Assembly: GCF_000685865.1 (NCBI RefSeq)
Contig: NZ_JMKS01000003.1
Coordinates: 434,001 to 498,000, forward strand
Source: Exiguobacterium antarcticum DSM 14480
GTDB lineage: Bacteria > Bacillota > Bacilli > Exiguobacteriales > Exiguobacteriaceae
DNA length: 64,000 nt
Direction of reading: 5' to 3'
Numbering within the stretch: position 1 is the stretch's first letter; every line of letters begins with the position of its first letter. The notes below the pieces were generated by a model, which saw only the letters and a program-made list of their open reading frames with translations, was not told the origin of the DNA and did not search any database. The position numbers and the translations under genes are program-made. Below are positions 52,023-61,319 of this stretch, piece by piece.

Positions 52023-54419
52023 TTATGCACGTAACTCGGCGTCAAACGTCGCTTTCAGTGCTTCAACTACATGTTGATGGGCTGCCGTGACTTCCTCATC
52101 CACAAGTGTTCGTTCTTTATTTTGATAACGTAGGGAGAAAGCAAACGACTTTTGATCTGCTCCGACGTTTTCGCCTGTATAGACATCAAACAACTCCACC
52201 TGTTGCAAAAGTGGTCCCGCCGCTTGCGTGATGACGTTCTCCACTTCACTCGCTGTCACTGAACGTGGCAGAACAATCGCGACATCACGCGTCATCGATG
52301 GGAAACGAGAGATTTCTTGATAGACAAGCTGATCTTTAGAATGCAATAACATCGCATCGAGTTCAAAGACATACACTTCTTTTAGTCCGTATTCTTCTTT
52401 TGATAATCCCGGATGGACCTGTCCAACAAAACCAATCGCCTCACCACTTAGGAAGACCCGCGCCGTCCGACCCGGATGCATCGATGGCATCCCTACCGCT
52501 TCATACGTCAATGACACGTCAAGGGCCTCAGCTAACGTCTCGACGATTCCTTTCATGACGAAGAAATCCGTTTTGACGAATGTACCATGGACACGATGTT
52601 GCTCCGCCACGCCGACCATGACTCCCGCGACTACTTCTTGCTCAAGCGGTAACGTCTCAAGCGAGGCATCCCGTTGGAGATAAACGCTGCCTAGTTCATA
52701 ATACGCAAGATCGGCGTGCTGACGTGCGACATTATGTTGTGCGACTTCCAGTAATCCCGGAATCAAGGATGTCCGAAGCGTCGAACGGGCTTCACTGATC
52801 GGCATTGCGAGTTTGACCGGATGCAAATCGTGTTGTTCGTTGAATTGCATCGCCCGTTGTTCACTCGTCAACGAATACGTAATGGCTTGCGAGAGTCCTG
52901 CGCCCTGCAACAACCGACGAATGTGACGACGGTGTTGATTGCGTTTTGGTAAGAAACCACGACTCGCTTCTCGCGGCAGACTTGATGTTAACGCGTCATA
53001 ACCGTACAGTCGCGCGACTTCTTCTGCTAAATCGGCCGGAATCATTAAATCTTGACGACGTGTCGGTACACTAACTGTCAACGCATCTGCCGACAACTCG
53101 ACACCTAATCCAAGACGTTCTAACAATTCCTTCATGACCGTTCCTTCGATTTCCATTCCAAGACGATGGTTGATGTACGAGACACTTGCTTCGATCAAAT
53201 GATCCTCAAGTTGCAGAGCACCGGCTTGCGCTGTTCCGGCAAGGATTGTCCCGCCTGCTACTTCCGCAATCAATGTCGCTGCCCGATCAAGCGCCAGAAG
53301 GACGCCGCGTGGGTCGACACCTTTTTCAAAGCGTGAACTTGAATCCGAACGAAGGCCTAAGACACGGCTTGTTTTCCGAACAGAGATAGGAGCGAAATAC
53401 GCCGATTCAAGGACAATCGATGTCGTCGTTGCATCAACTTCTGTATTCGCCCCGCCCATGACGCCGGCCAGTGCGACCGGACGCTCACCATCTGTGATAA
53501 CGAGCATCGATGGATCGAGTGTCCGTTCCACTTCATCCAGTGTCTGGAACGTTTCGCCGGCGATTGCTTGACGAACAACAATCTGGTTGCCGAGTTTTTT
53601 GGCATCAAAAGCATGGAGTGGTTGTCCCGTCTCCAGTAAAACAAAATTCGTAATGTCGACGACGTTGTTGATTGGACGAATTCCGTTGGCAATCAGACGA
53701 TTTTTTAACCAGAGTGGCGATTCGGCAATGGCGATGTCCCGAATTTCGCGTGCCGCATAAAACGAGCAGGCTTCTGAATCCAGTCGGACTTCGACACCCG
53801 TAGTTTCCGATGCTTCCATCACTTCGACCGTCGGGAAGACCGGGTTCGTATTCAAGATTCCCGCGACTTCGTGGGCGACGCCGTACATGCTGAGACAGTC
53901 CGAACGGTTTGGTGTCAGCCCGAGTTCCAGGATTTCGTCATGCATCCCGAGCACTTCTAATACATCTTGGCCCGGTTCGACGTTTTCCCGGAATGTATGG
54001 ATTCCGTCCTGTTCGTCCTCACGGATATATTTTTTCTCAAATCCAAGTTCTTCAAGTGAACAAATCATGCCTTCGGAGACGACTCCTCGTAATTTAGCGC
54101 GTTTAATCTTGATACCGGGAAGGCGTGCCCCGACACGCGCGACGATGACGTCTTGTCCGACATCAACGTTGGGTGCGCCACACACGATTTGAACGGGTTC
54201 TTCTTGTCCGATATCGACTGTCGTGACATTCAATTTATCCGCTTCCGGATGTTTTTCTTTCGTCAAGACGTGTCCTACGACGATATTGCTTAACTCAGCG
54301 TCGCGGACTTCGACACCTTCTACTTCAATTCCACTTTTCGTAATCAAATCAGCCAATTCTTCGCCTGTTTTTTGACGGACATCGACGAATTCCTGTAACC
54401 ATTGTTTTGAGACTAACAT
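52023..54419 (-). CDS. pheT: Phenylalanyl-tRNA synthetase beta subunit
   Basis: PheT forms the alpha2-beta2 PheRS and carries editing and tRNA-binding parts. The 798-residue protein has the N-terminal EMAP/tRNA-binding fold (IVVGHVLTKEKHPEADKLNV), B3/B4 editing domain, B5 domain, a catalytic-like core and the C-terminal ferredoxin-fold anticodon-binding domain (YQEISRFPSMTRDVAI). It starts 12 bases after pheS. Confidence 0.97.
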   Translation of the reverse strand: MLVSKQWLQEFVDVRQKTGEELADLITKSGIEVEGVEVRDAELSNIVVGHVLTKEKHPEADKLNVTTVDIGQEEPVQIVCGAPNVDVGQDVIVARVGARLPGIKIKRAKLRGVVSEGMICSLEELGFEKKYIREDEQDGIHTFRENVEPGQDVLEVLGMHDEILELGLTPNRSDCLSMYGVAHEVAGILNTNPVFPTVEVMEASETTGVEVRLDSEACSFYAAREIRDIAIAESPLWLKNRLIANGIRPINNVVDITNFVLLETGQPLHAFDAKKLGNQIVVRQAIAGETFQTLDEVERTLDPSMLVITDGERPVALAGVMGGANTEVDATTTSIVLESAYFAPISVRKTSRVLGLRSDSSSRFEKGVDPRGVLLALDRAATLIAEVAGGTILAGTAQAGALQLEDHLIEASVSYINHRLGMEIEGTVMKELLERLGLGVELSADALTVSVPTRRQDLMIPADLAEEVARLYGYDALTSSLPREASRGFLPKRNQHRRHIRRLLQGAGLSQAITYSLTSEQRAMQFNEQHDLHPVKLAMPISEARSTLRTSLIPGLLEVAQHNVARQHADLAYYELGSVYLQRDASLETLPLEQEVVAGVMVGVAEQHRVHGTFVKTDFFVMKGIVETLAEALDVSLTYEAVGMPSMHPGRTARVFLSGEAIGFVGQVHPGLSKEEYGLKEVYVFELDAMLLHSKDQLVYQEISRFPSMTRDVAIVLPRSVTASEVENVITQAAGPLLQQVELFDVYTGENVGADQKSFAFSLRYQNKERTLVDEEVTAAHQHVVEALKATFDAELRA

Positions 54420-54431
54420 CTGTTTTCCCCC

Positions 54432-55454
54432 TTAAAACTGTTCGCTGAAGCGAACGTCATTCGTATAGAAGTGGCGAATATCATCAACACCATATTTCAA
54501 CATGGCGATTCGTTCAATCCCCATCCCAAAGGCAAATCCAGACATTTTCGTACTGTCGTATTCCGCCATTTCCAGCACGTGTGGATGAACCATACCGGCT
54601 CCTAAGATTTCAATCCAACCGGTCTGTTTACAGATGTTACACCCTTTTCCGCCACACTTGAAACACGAGACATCCACTTCGACAGATGGTTCCGTGAACG
54701 GGAAGAAGCTTGGACGTAACCGGATTTCGCGCGCTTCGCCAAACATTTGTTTTACGAATGCTTCGAGTGTTCCCTTCAAATCTGCCATCGAGATGTCTTC
54801 ACCGACGACAAGTCCTTCGACTTGCATGAACTGGTGTGAATGCGTCGCATCATCTTCGTCCCGGCGGTAGACCTTACCCGGGCAGAGAATCCGAATCGGC
54901 TCTCCTTTTGAAGCGAGCATCGTCCGTGCTTGAACAGGAGACGTATGTGTCCGCATCAAGATTTCATCCGTGATGTAAAATGAATCCTGCATATCGCGCG
55001 CTGGATGATCTTTTGGAAGGTTCAACATCTCGAAGTTGAACAAGTCTTGTTCCACTTCAGGACCCTCTGCGATCGTATAACCGAGTCCAACAAAAATGTC
55101 TTCAATTTCATCCGTGACTTGTTGGAGCAAATGGGCTTGCCCCATTTTTTTCGAACGTCCCGGGAGCGTCACATCGATTGCTTCGAGCGCTAATTTTGCG
55201 TTCATTTCTTGTTGTTTGACATCGACTAGACGTTGCTCCAGTTGGGTTTGAATCACACCTCGAACAGCGTTTGCGATTTCTCCGACGACAGGACGTTCTT
55301 CTGCTGATAATTTTCCCATCCCACGAAGCACTTCCGTGATTGGACCTTTTTTACCGAGATACTTGATACGAACATCATTTAATTCTTTTTGTGTACTTGC
55401 CTGATCTACGAGTTGTAGCGCTTCGTCACGAAGTGCCTCTAATTGTTCCCGCAT
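54432..55454 (-). CDS. pheS: Phenylalanyl-tRNA synthetase alpha subunit
   Basis: PheS is the catalytic class II subunit. The 340-residue protein has the N-terminal coiled coil, motif 2 ([20 protein letters not shown]) and motif 3 ([14 protein letters not shown]). The start at 55454 follows AAGGAG; the ORF also contains a GTG nine bases earlier, closer than ideal. A T-box leader regulates the operon. Confidence 0.97.
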   Translation of the reverse strand: MREQLEALRDEALQLVDQASTQKELNDVRIKYLGKKGPITEVLRGMGKLSAEERPVVGEIANAVRGVIQTQLEQRLVDVKQQEMNAKLALEAIDVTLPGRSKKMGQAHLLQQVTDEIEDIFVGLGYTIAEGPEVEQDLFNFEMLNLPKDHPARDMQDSFYITDEILMRTHTSPVQARTMLASKGEPIRILCPGKVYRRDEDDATHSHQFMQVEGLVVGEDISMADLKGTLEAFVKQMFGEAREIRLRPSFFPFTEPSVEVDVSCFKCGGKGCNICKQTGWIEILGAGMVHPHVLEMAEYDSTKMSGFAFGMGIERIAMLKYGVDDIRHFYTNDVRFSEQF

Positions 55455-55474
55455 GCTCGTCACTCCTTTTCATC

Positions 55475-55735
55475 AAATAAAAAATCGCCCCTCCGACAAT
55501 TTGCCGAAGGGACGATTTCATTACATCGTGGTACCACCCTTGTTTGACTTGAATCCATCAAGTCCTCAAGTAGCGCAATAACGGGCGCATCCCGTCACGA
55601 TCTCTCGTGCGACTCCGGAGTGAATTCAGTCAGCGGATTCGTAAAGAAGCTTTCAGTCTAAGGCTTCTCCTCCCTAATCGAATCGTTTCCTAACCTACTC
55701 TGTTCCATCAACGTCTAGGTAATTGTTCTGATGTC
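55475..55735 (-). promoter_or_regulatory. T-box leader of pheST (Phe specifier TTC)
   Basis: The T-box core AAGGGTGGTACCACG is on the minus strand at 55526-55540. A strong terminator stem follows, ending in a T run near 55475. GAATTCACTCC places a TTC triplet at 55622-55624, as expected for phenylalanine. Confidence 0.9.
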
Positions 55736-55739
55736 ATTT

Positions 55740-55768
55740 ACTTTAGCATGAACGCGTGTCTGATTCAA
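55740..55768 (-). promoter_or_regulatory. Promoter of the pheST T-box transcript
   Basis: TTGAAT (55763-55768), a 17-base spacer ending TGC and TAAAGT (55740-55745) on the minus strand; the -35 overlaps the upstream gene's stop codon. Confidence 0.6.
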
Positions 55769-56520
55769 TCAGCCGGAGCAAAATGATACAGTAAAATCCC
55801 GGCAGCGACGGCTGCATTCAACGATTCTGCTTTTCCGCGAATCGGGATGTATGCGCGTCCATCACATTGATCAAGCAGCTCAGGCGCAACACCTTGCGCT
55901 TCATTACCGATAATCAAACCGATGGCTCCAAGATTTTCAACGTCTGTATAAGGTTGGGCATCACGTAGTGCCGTCCCTAGAATAAAGACACCGAGTTCAT
56001 GTAAATCTTGAATCGCGTCTTCCAGTGACATCATGATGACTGGCAGGTGGAAAATCGAACCTTGTGTCGCGCGCAATACTTTACTGTTGTAGACATCCAC
56101 TGTGCCGTGTCCAATGATGACACCATCAAACCCAGCCGCATCGGCAGTCCGGATCATCGTTCCGACATTACCCGGATCTTGAAGACGATCGAGTAACAGA
56201 TACCGTCCACGCTCTAACCGTTCTGTTTGTTCTTTCATTTCACAAACAGCAAAAATGCCTTGTGTCGTTTCTGTTTCTGAAAGGACTTTGGCGACCGACT
56301 CATCGATCGTAATCAAGTCCGCTGCATTCTTTTTCCAAGAACCCGGTACTTGAACATCGTCACGGACAATCAATTCTTTGATGATGCCGGCACGAACTGC
56401 TTCTTCAACTAGATGTTCTCCTTCGATCAGAAAACGTTTAGATTGCAGACGTCCCTTTTTAGTTAAAAGTTTTTTCCATTGTTTGACGATCTCATTTTTT
56501 GCGGAAGAAATATGTTTCAT
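55765..56520 (-). CDS. ysgA: TrmH/SpoU-family RNA 2'-O-methyltransferase
   Basis: The 251-residue protein has the N-terminal substrate-binding domain and the SPOUT knot motifs LQDPGNVGTMIRTADAAGFDGVI, LIIGNEAQGV and IPIRGKAESLNAAVAAGILLY. It methylates ribose in rRNA or tRNA; the target is not known. It is upstream of pheS, the position of B. subtilis ysgA. It starts three bases after the M42 peptidase stop. Confidence 0.92.
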   Translation of the reverse strand: MKHISSAKNEIVKQWKKLLTKKGRLQSKRFLIEGEHLVEEAVRAGIIKELIVRDDVQVPGSWKKNAADLITIDESVAKVLSETETTQGIFAVCEMKEQTERLERGRYLLLDRLQDPGNVGTMIRTADAAGFDGVIIGHGTVDVYNSKVLRATQGSIFHLPVIMMSLEDAIQDLHELGVFILGTALRDAQPYTDVENLGAIGLIIGNEAQGVAPELLDQCDGRAYIPIRGKAESLNAAVAAGILLYHFAPAD

Positions 56521-56523
56521 CGT

Positions 56524-57606
56524 TTACCCCTCGTAAATCGCTTGGACCGACTCTGCGTCTAGACGTTTTGTGACCGCGACGATTAAGTCAACGGCCGCTT
56601 CGAAGTCTGCTTTATGCATGATCGAAACGTTTGTATGCAGATAACGGATCGGAACAGTCAGAGCAAGTGAAGGTACGCCTGTATGAGACAGGTGGAATTT
56701 CGCTGCATCTGTTCCGCCACCCGGTGTCAGATCCAATTGATATTTAATGTTTTCTTCTTTAGCGACAGTAGTGACAAAATCAATTAGCCCACGGTGTGCG
56801 ATCATCGTGGCGTCAAACATGATGACTTGAACACCCTCACCTAATTTGGATAAGGCTTCACGGTCTGTCATGCCTGGTGTATCTCCTGGAATCCCCGTAT
56901 CGACCGCAAAGGCAATCGTCGGACGAATCAGATTCGCGATCGTTTGCGCACCACGTAATCCAACTTCTTCTTGAACAGTGGCACCTGCGAAAATCGTATT
57001 CGGATGTCCCTCTTCTTTTAAGCGTTTGATGGCTTCGATGGCAATCGCACAACCTACGCGGTTATCCCACGCTTTCGCCATTAAAAAGTTCTCATTTTTC
57101 ATCACAGTAAATTCGCAATGTGGGACAACCGTATCTCCTGGTCGAACTCCCCAACCTTCCACTTCTTCTTTTGAAGTGGCACCGATATCGATGAACATCT
57201 CTTTGATATCAACTGGTTTATTGCGCGCTTCCGGTGGTAAAACATGAGGTGGCTTCGCACCGATCACACCTGGGATGACTTCACCAGATGACGTGACAAT
57301 ATTCATACGCTGTGCGAGAAGAACTTGTCCCCACCATCCGCCGAGTGGCTGGAAACGAAGAAATCCTTTCTCATCAATCTTCGTGACCATGAATCCGACT
57401 TCGTCCATATGACCAGCAATCAGAATCCGCGGTGCATCTTCTCCTGCTCCCTGATGTTCAGCAAACAAACTCCCTAATCCATCTTGATGAAAGACTTCTG
57501 CATGCGGTTCGAGATACTCGCGCATTAATTGGCGTACTTCTTTCTCATTTCCAGGAACACCTGTTGCGTCCGTAAGACGTTTCAGCATATGTAATTGTTC
57601 ATTCAT
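56524..57606 (-). CDS. ysdC: M42-family glutamyl/leucyl aminopeptidase, YsdC-like
   Basis: The 360-residue protein is a cytoplasmic di-metal aminopeptidase of the tetrahedral TET type. Metal-site motifs include LIAGHMDEVGFMV (His/Asp), AKAWDNRVGC (bridging Asp), the catalytic Glu pair in TVQEEVGLRGA, AVDTGIPGDTPG and HTGVPSLALTVPIRYLHTNVS. GAGGAGG precedes the ATG. It lies in the unit dUTPase-ysdC-ysgA. Confidence 0.93.
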   Translation of the reverse strand: MNEQLHMLKRLTDATGVPGNEKEVRQLMREYLEPHAEVFHQDGLGSLFAEHQGAGEDAPRILIAGHMDEVGFMVTKIDEKGFLRFQPLGGWWGQVLLAQRMNIVTSSGEVIPGVIGAKPPHVLPPEARNKPVDIKEMFIDIGATSKEEVEGWGVRPGDTVVPHCEFTVMKNENFLMAKAWDNRVGCAIAIEAIKRLKEEGHPNTIFAGATVQEEVGLRGAQTIANLIRPTIAFAVDTGIPGDTPGMTDREALSKLGEGVQVIMFDATMIAHRGLIDFVTTVAKEENIKYQLDLTPGGGTDAAKFHLSHTGVPSLALTVPIRYLHTNVSIMHKADFEAAVDLIVAVTKRLDAESVQAIYEG

Positions 57607-57618
57607 CTGATTTCCTCC

Positions 57619-58101
57619 TCAGTAACCGTTGTCTTGGCGAACGTGATTCGCCTCGTTTTTTGCGACATAAGCTTTGAAAATCATTTCTTGTGTAAAACCA
57701 AGTGTAGCACCTAATGCTAAATACGCACCAATTAAAACATCATAACTTTGTTCCGTTCGTGAAATCGCAAATACATTTGTTTTATTGTAGACATCTAAGA
57801 AGGCGTCCGTTGCCGTCAGATAGTAGTCCCCTTCAACAAATTCGTTTTTCCGATAATCTAACGAAAGTCCTAACGAAAGTAGAAAATGAACACCGTCGAC
57901 GTATTCTTCGAGAATCGTGACTTGAGCCGATGGTCCTTTTGTCGACCAGAATTTAAAACAACGCGTCTCATTCGCAAGCTCACCAAGCTCCACTAATAAC
58001 GCCAGCAAACGTTCATCAAATTGATTTCCCGTCAAATTATGTTCTGACTGAATCCGTTTATCCAATTGTTCCTGCATTTCAAAAAGTGTCAACCAGTCCA
58101 T
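57619..58101 (-). CDS. Dimeric all-alpha dUTPase (MazG-like)
   Basis: The 160-residue helical protein has the dUTPase_2 pattern: ELGELANETRCFKFWS with ExxE metal ligands, then EEYVDGVHFLLSLGL with the ExxD ligands. These hydrolyse dUTP (and dUDP) to dUMP and keep uracil out of DNA. AAAAGGAG precedes the ATG. It follows the rplT terminator and is 12 bases from ysdC. Confidence 0.88.
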   Translation of the reverse strand: MDWLTLFEMQEQLDKRIQSEHNLTGNQFDERLLALLVELGELANETRCFKFWSTKGPSAQVTILEEYVDGVHFLLSLGLSLDYRKNEFVEGDYYLTATDAFLDVYNKTNVFAISRTEQSYDVLIGAYLALGATLGFTQEMIFKAYVAKNEANHVRQDNGY

Positions 58102-58174
58102 CTTAATTCTCCTTTTAATCTTAAAAAATTACCTAAGTCTGTGAAAATGTGCTTTTTCATTTTACCATGAATCC

Positions 58175-58209
58175 AAAAAAATCGTCGGAGAATTAAATTC
58201 CCCGACGAA
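58175..58209 (-). terminator. Terminator after rplT
   Basis: The stem TCGTCGG-GAATT/AATTC-CCGACGA is followed by seven T on the minus strand, ten bases after rplT. Confidence 0.9.
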
Positions 58210-58218
58210 TTGTAGAAC

Positions 58219-58578
58219 TTAAGCGTTCAATTTTGCTTTTGCTGTATCAGCAAGTGAAGCAAATGCAGTTGCATCTGTAACTGCGAGGTCAGCAAGCATC
58301 TTACGGTTAACGTCGATACCTGCAAGTTTGAGACCATGCATCATGCGGCTGTAAGAAAGACCGTTGATACGTGCAGCCGCATTGATCCGAGTGATCCAGA
58401 GGCGACGGAAGTCACGTTTCTTTTGACGACGGTCACGGTAAGCATACATGAGAGATTTCATGACCTGCTGTTTTGCAACCTTGAAGAGTGTATGTTTCGA
58501 GCCGTAATAGCCCTTAGCTAATTTGAGTTGTTTTTTACGACGTTGACGAGTCGTATATCCGCCTTTTACGCGTGGCAT
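58219..58578 (-). CDS. rplT: 50S ribosomal protein L20
   Basis: The 119-residue basic protein has the L20 signature ([28 protein letters not shown]) and [22 protein letters not shown]20 binds 23S rRNA and, in Bacilli, represses its own operon through the infC leader. AGGAGG precedes the ATG. Confidence 0.98.
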   Translation of the reverse strand: MPRVKGGYTTRQRRKKQLKLAKGYYGSKHTLFKVAKQQVMKSLMYAYRDRRQKKRDFRRLWITRINAAARINGLSYSRMMHGLKLAGIDVNRKMLADLAVTDATAFASLADTAKAKLNA

Positions 58579-58615
58579 ATAAATTCCCTCCTAAATCTGT
58601 GTACGATTGGGTAAA

Positions 58616-58810
58616 TTACTTAGCGATCATGTGACGGATACGTTTAAAGTCACCCGATGATACCATGCTAGATTTACGTAATTTACGTTTCGCTTTAGTT
58701 GATTTGTTACCGAATAAGTGGCTTGTGTAAGCACGACCACGTTTCAATTTACCTGAAGCAGTACGTTTGAAACGCTTAGAAGCACCGCGGTGCGATTTCA
58801 TTTTAGGCAT
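58616..58810 (-). CDS. rpmI: 50S ribosomal protein L35
   Basis: The 64-residue basic protein matches L35 throughout ([20 protein letters not shown]). It lies between infC and rplT in the universal infC-rpmI-rplT operon, with a good AGGAGG site. Confidence 0.98.
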   Translation of the reverse strand: MPKMKSHRGASKRFKRTASGKLKRGRAYTSHLFGNKSTKAKRKLRKSSMVSSGDFKRIRHMIAK

Positions 58811-58837
58811 GAGAGATTCCCTCCTACTTCGATTCGA

Positions 58838-59353
58838 TTAGTCTTCTTTCTTTGGAGCAAGCACTAAGAACATGCTGCGTCCTTCCATCTTCGGTCTCTG
58901 TTCAATGACACCGAACTCGCTTAATTCTGTTGCGAGACGTTCGAGGACACGTCTACCGATTTCCGAGTGAGTGATGGCACGTCCGCGGAAACGAATACTC
59001 GCTTTCACTTTGTTTCCATTCTCTAAGAACTTCTTCGCATTACGGAATTTCGTTTGGAAGTCATTCTCCTCAATTGTCGGGCTGAGACGGACTTCTTTCA
59101 TCTGAACCACTTTCTGATTCTTCCGAGTTTCTTTGTCCTTTTTTTGCAACTCAAAACGGTATTTACCGTAGTCCATGATTTTGCATACAGGCGGCGTCGC
59201 TTGTGGTGCGACCATGACGAGGTCAAGGTCAGCTTCCTCAGCAAGACGTAACGCTTCAGTACGCGACTGGACTCCAAGTTGTGCACCATCCGCTCCGATA
59301 AGACGAACTTCTCGAGCGCGAATGCCTTCATTGATTAACAGATCTTTGCTAAT
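58838..59353 (-). CDS. infC: Translation initiation factor IF-3, ATT start
   Basis: IF-3 controls start codon selection on the 30S subunit. The 171-residue protein has the N-domain [19 protein letters not shown] and the C-domain [20 protein letters not shown]. The start is ATT at 59351-59353 after GGAGG, the conserved unusual start through which IF-3 limits its own synthesis. The ATG and other starts further upstream are within the leader. Confidence 0.96.
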   Translation of the reverse strand: MSKDLLINEGIRAREVRLIGADGAQLGVQSRTEALRLAEEADLDLVMVAPQATPPVCKIMDYGKYRFELQKKDKETRKNQKVVQMKEVRLSPTIEENDFQTKFRNAKKFLENGNKVKASIRFRGRAITHSEIGRRVLERLATELSEFGVIEQRPKMEGRSMFLVLAPKKED

Positions 59354-59369
59354 GGTTAGCACCTCCATC

Positions 59370-59555
59370 GTGCAGAGCACGAAAAATGAATGATATAAAA
59401 CGCTATAAAAAAAGCGTCGGCAGTTTTTCCCGCCCACACTCATAATCTATACAATAATCAGAGAACACTCTATCATCGCATATCATCATGATGGACCAGC
59501 ATAGTTTGCTATACGTGGTGAGAAGCGGGATGCTTCTGCTTTGTTGTCATTTCAC
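59370..59555 (-). promoter_or_regulatory. L20-type autoregulatory leader of infC-rpmI-rplT
   Basis: The leader contains a terminator hairpin (59414-59423 with 59430-59439, one mismatch) with seven T after it on the minus strand. A long structured region lies upstream. Position and terminator match the L20 leader, in which L20 promotes termination. The L20-binding structure itself was not verified by folding. Confidence 0.75.
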
Positions 59556-59561
59556 TTTGCT

Positions 59562-59591
59562 ATCATAGCACTTGTTTTCCCTCGATGTCAA
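59562..59591 (-). promoter_or_regulatory. infC operon promoter
   Basis: TTGACA (59586-59591), an 18-base spacer ending TGC and TATGAT (59562-59567) on the minus strand: a near-consensus, strong promoter. Confidence 0.85.
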
Positions 59592-59744
59592 GCCGCTTTA
59601 TCTGTTCCGATAGAACGTTGCTCACACACTTGATTATAATAGCAATCCTCCTCCTGTTTAGCAAGAAGTTTCTAAGCTTGTCCTCAGGGGTAATTAAAAA
59701 AGGTCTGAATTAAGTTTTCAGAATTTAAGAGCATTATTCTTTAT

Positions 59745-59776
59745 TTAGAATGATTCTTGTTTTATAATCAATATAA
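59745..59776 (+). promoter_or_regulatory. Tandem PerR-like boxes upstream of katA
   Basis: The 15-mer at 59762-59776 fits TTATAATNATTATAA with one mismatch. A second, weaker 7-1-7 element is at 59745-59759, with the perfect core AGAAT-G-ATTCT. Both lie in the promoter region 30-60 bases before the start codon; a TATAAT lies within the first box. Confidence 0.65.
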
Positions 59777-59803
59777 TCTTATACATAAGGGGGAATTATT
59801 AAT

Positions 59804-61273
59804 ATGAGTGAAAAAAGATTAACTACGAATCAAGGTGTGCCGATTGGTGACAATCAGAACTCACGGACAGCAGGTCGTCGTGGTCCTACATTATTAGAAG
59901 ACTATCAATTGATTGAGAAGATGGCGCATTTTGACCGGGAACGCGTTCCAGAGCGCGTCGTTCACGCCCGCGGTTTTGGCGCACACGGTGTATTCACTGT
60001 CAAAAACTCGATGAAAAAATACACGAAAGCCGCATTCCTTCAGAACGAAGGTACTGAGGTACCGGTATTCGCCCGTTTTTCAACCGTCATTCATGGTACA
60101 CATTCTCCAGAGACCTTACGTGATCCACGTGGTTTCTCTGTTAAATTCTATACAGAAGAAGGAAACTGGGATTTCGTCGGAAACAACTTACCGGTCTTCT
60201 TCATTCGTGACGCGATGAAATTCCCGGATATGGTCCACTCATTAAAACCGGACCCGCGAACGAACATTCAAGATCCTGACCGCTACTGGGATTTCATGAC
60301 ATTACGTCCGGAATCGACAAACATGTTGATGCACCTCTTTACAGATGAGGGTATTCCGGCAAGCTACCGTAAAATGCGCGGTTCATCCGTCCATGCCTTT
60401 AAGTGGGTCAATGCACACGGAAACACGGTTTATGTCAAATTACGTTGGGTGCCAAAAGTCGGTGTTCATAACCTGTCAGCGGACGAAGCAACAGAAATTC
60501 AAGGAAAAGACTTCAACCACGCTTCAAACGATACATTCCAAGCCATCGAAGACGGAGAATTCCCAGAGTGGGATTTGTTCGTTCAAGTTCTTGACCCCGC
60601 TGATGTTGACAATTTCGACTTTGATCCACTCGATGCAACAAAGGATTGGTTTGAAGATGTCATTCCATTCCAACATGTCGGGACGATGACACTTAATAAA
60701 AACGTTGATAATTACTTTGCTGAAACAGAATCCGTTGGTTTTAACCCGGGTGTTCTGATTCCAGGTATGTTGCCTTCTGAAGATAAGTTGCTTCAAGGAC
60801 GCCTCTTCTCGTATTCAGATACGCAACGTTACCGGATTGGAACGAACTACCAACAGTTGCCGATCAACTGTCCGTTCGCCCAAGTTAACAACTATCAACG
60901 TGATGGTGCGATGCCGATCGGACAACAAACAAGCCCGGTCAACTATGAACCAAACCGTTATCAGGATGAGCCAAAACAAACGCCGGAGTACACGGAAGAA
61001 AATCAACCGTTGTATGATGACATCCACGGTCGTCTCGAAATCGAAAAAACAAACAACTTCGGTCAAGCCGGTGAAGTCTATCGTCGCTTATCAGAAGAAG
61101 AACAAACAGCCCTTCTCAACAACCTGGTGGACGATCTAAAACAAGTCCGCCATGAAAATACCGTCTTGCTTGCCATCTGTAACTTCTACCGGGCGGATGA
61201 ATCCCTTGGTAAAAAATTATCAGAAGCGTTACAAGTCGATATCCAACCGTTCTTGCAACAGATGCAAAAATAA
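59804..61273 (+). CDS. katA: Monofunctional haem catalase
   Basis: It disproportionates hydrogen peroxide. The 489-residue small-subunit catalase has the distal histidine in RVVHARGFGAHG (about residue 54), the distal asparagine in FVGNNLPVFFIRD and the proximal tyrosine in RLFSYSDTQRYRIG. It has no signal peptide. It resembles the highly active catalase described from Exiguobacterium oxidotolerans, a comparison from memory. AAGGGGG precedes the ATG. PerR-like boxes upstream imply induction by peroxide. It is inserted between thrS and infC. Confidence 0.96.
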   Translation: MSEKRLTTNQGVPIGDNQNSRTAGRRGPTLLEDYQLIEKMAHFDRERVPERVVHARGFGAHGVFTVKNSMKKYTKAAFLQNEGTEVPVFARFSTVIHGTHSPETLRDPRGFSVKFYTEEGNWDFVGNNLPVFFIRDAMKFPDMVHSLKPDPRTNIQDPDRYWDFMTLRPESTNMLMHLFTDEGIPASYRKMRGSSVHAFKWVNAHGNTVYVKLRWVPKVGVHNLSADEATEIQGKDFNHASNDTFQAIEDGEFPEWDLFVQVLDPADVDNFDFDPLDATKDWFEDVIPFQHVGTMTLNKNVDNYFAETESVGFNPGVLIPGMLPSEDKLLQGRLFSYSDTQRYRIGTNYQQLPINCPFAQVNNYQRDGAMPIGQQTSPVNYEPNRYQDEPKQTPEYTEENQPLYDDIHGRLEIEKTNNFGQAGEVYRRLSEEEQTALLNNLVDDLKQVRHENTVLLAICNFYRADESLGKKLSEALQVDIQPFLQQMQK

Positions 61274-61282
61274 TGTTTCCAT

Positions 61283-61319
61283 AAAAAAAGTCTATTCCGC
61301 AAAGGAATAGGCTTTTTTT
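61283..61319. terminator. Bidirectional terminator between katA and the beta-helix gene
   Basis: A 9-bp stem (GTCTATTCC/GGAATAGGC) with seven bases of A and T on the two sides works for both convergent genes. Confidence 0.92.
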
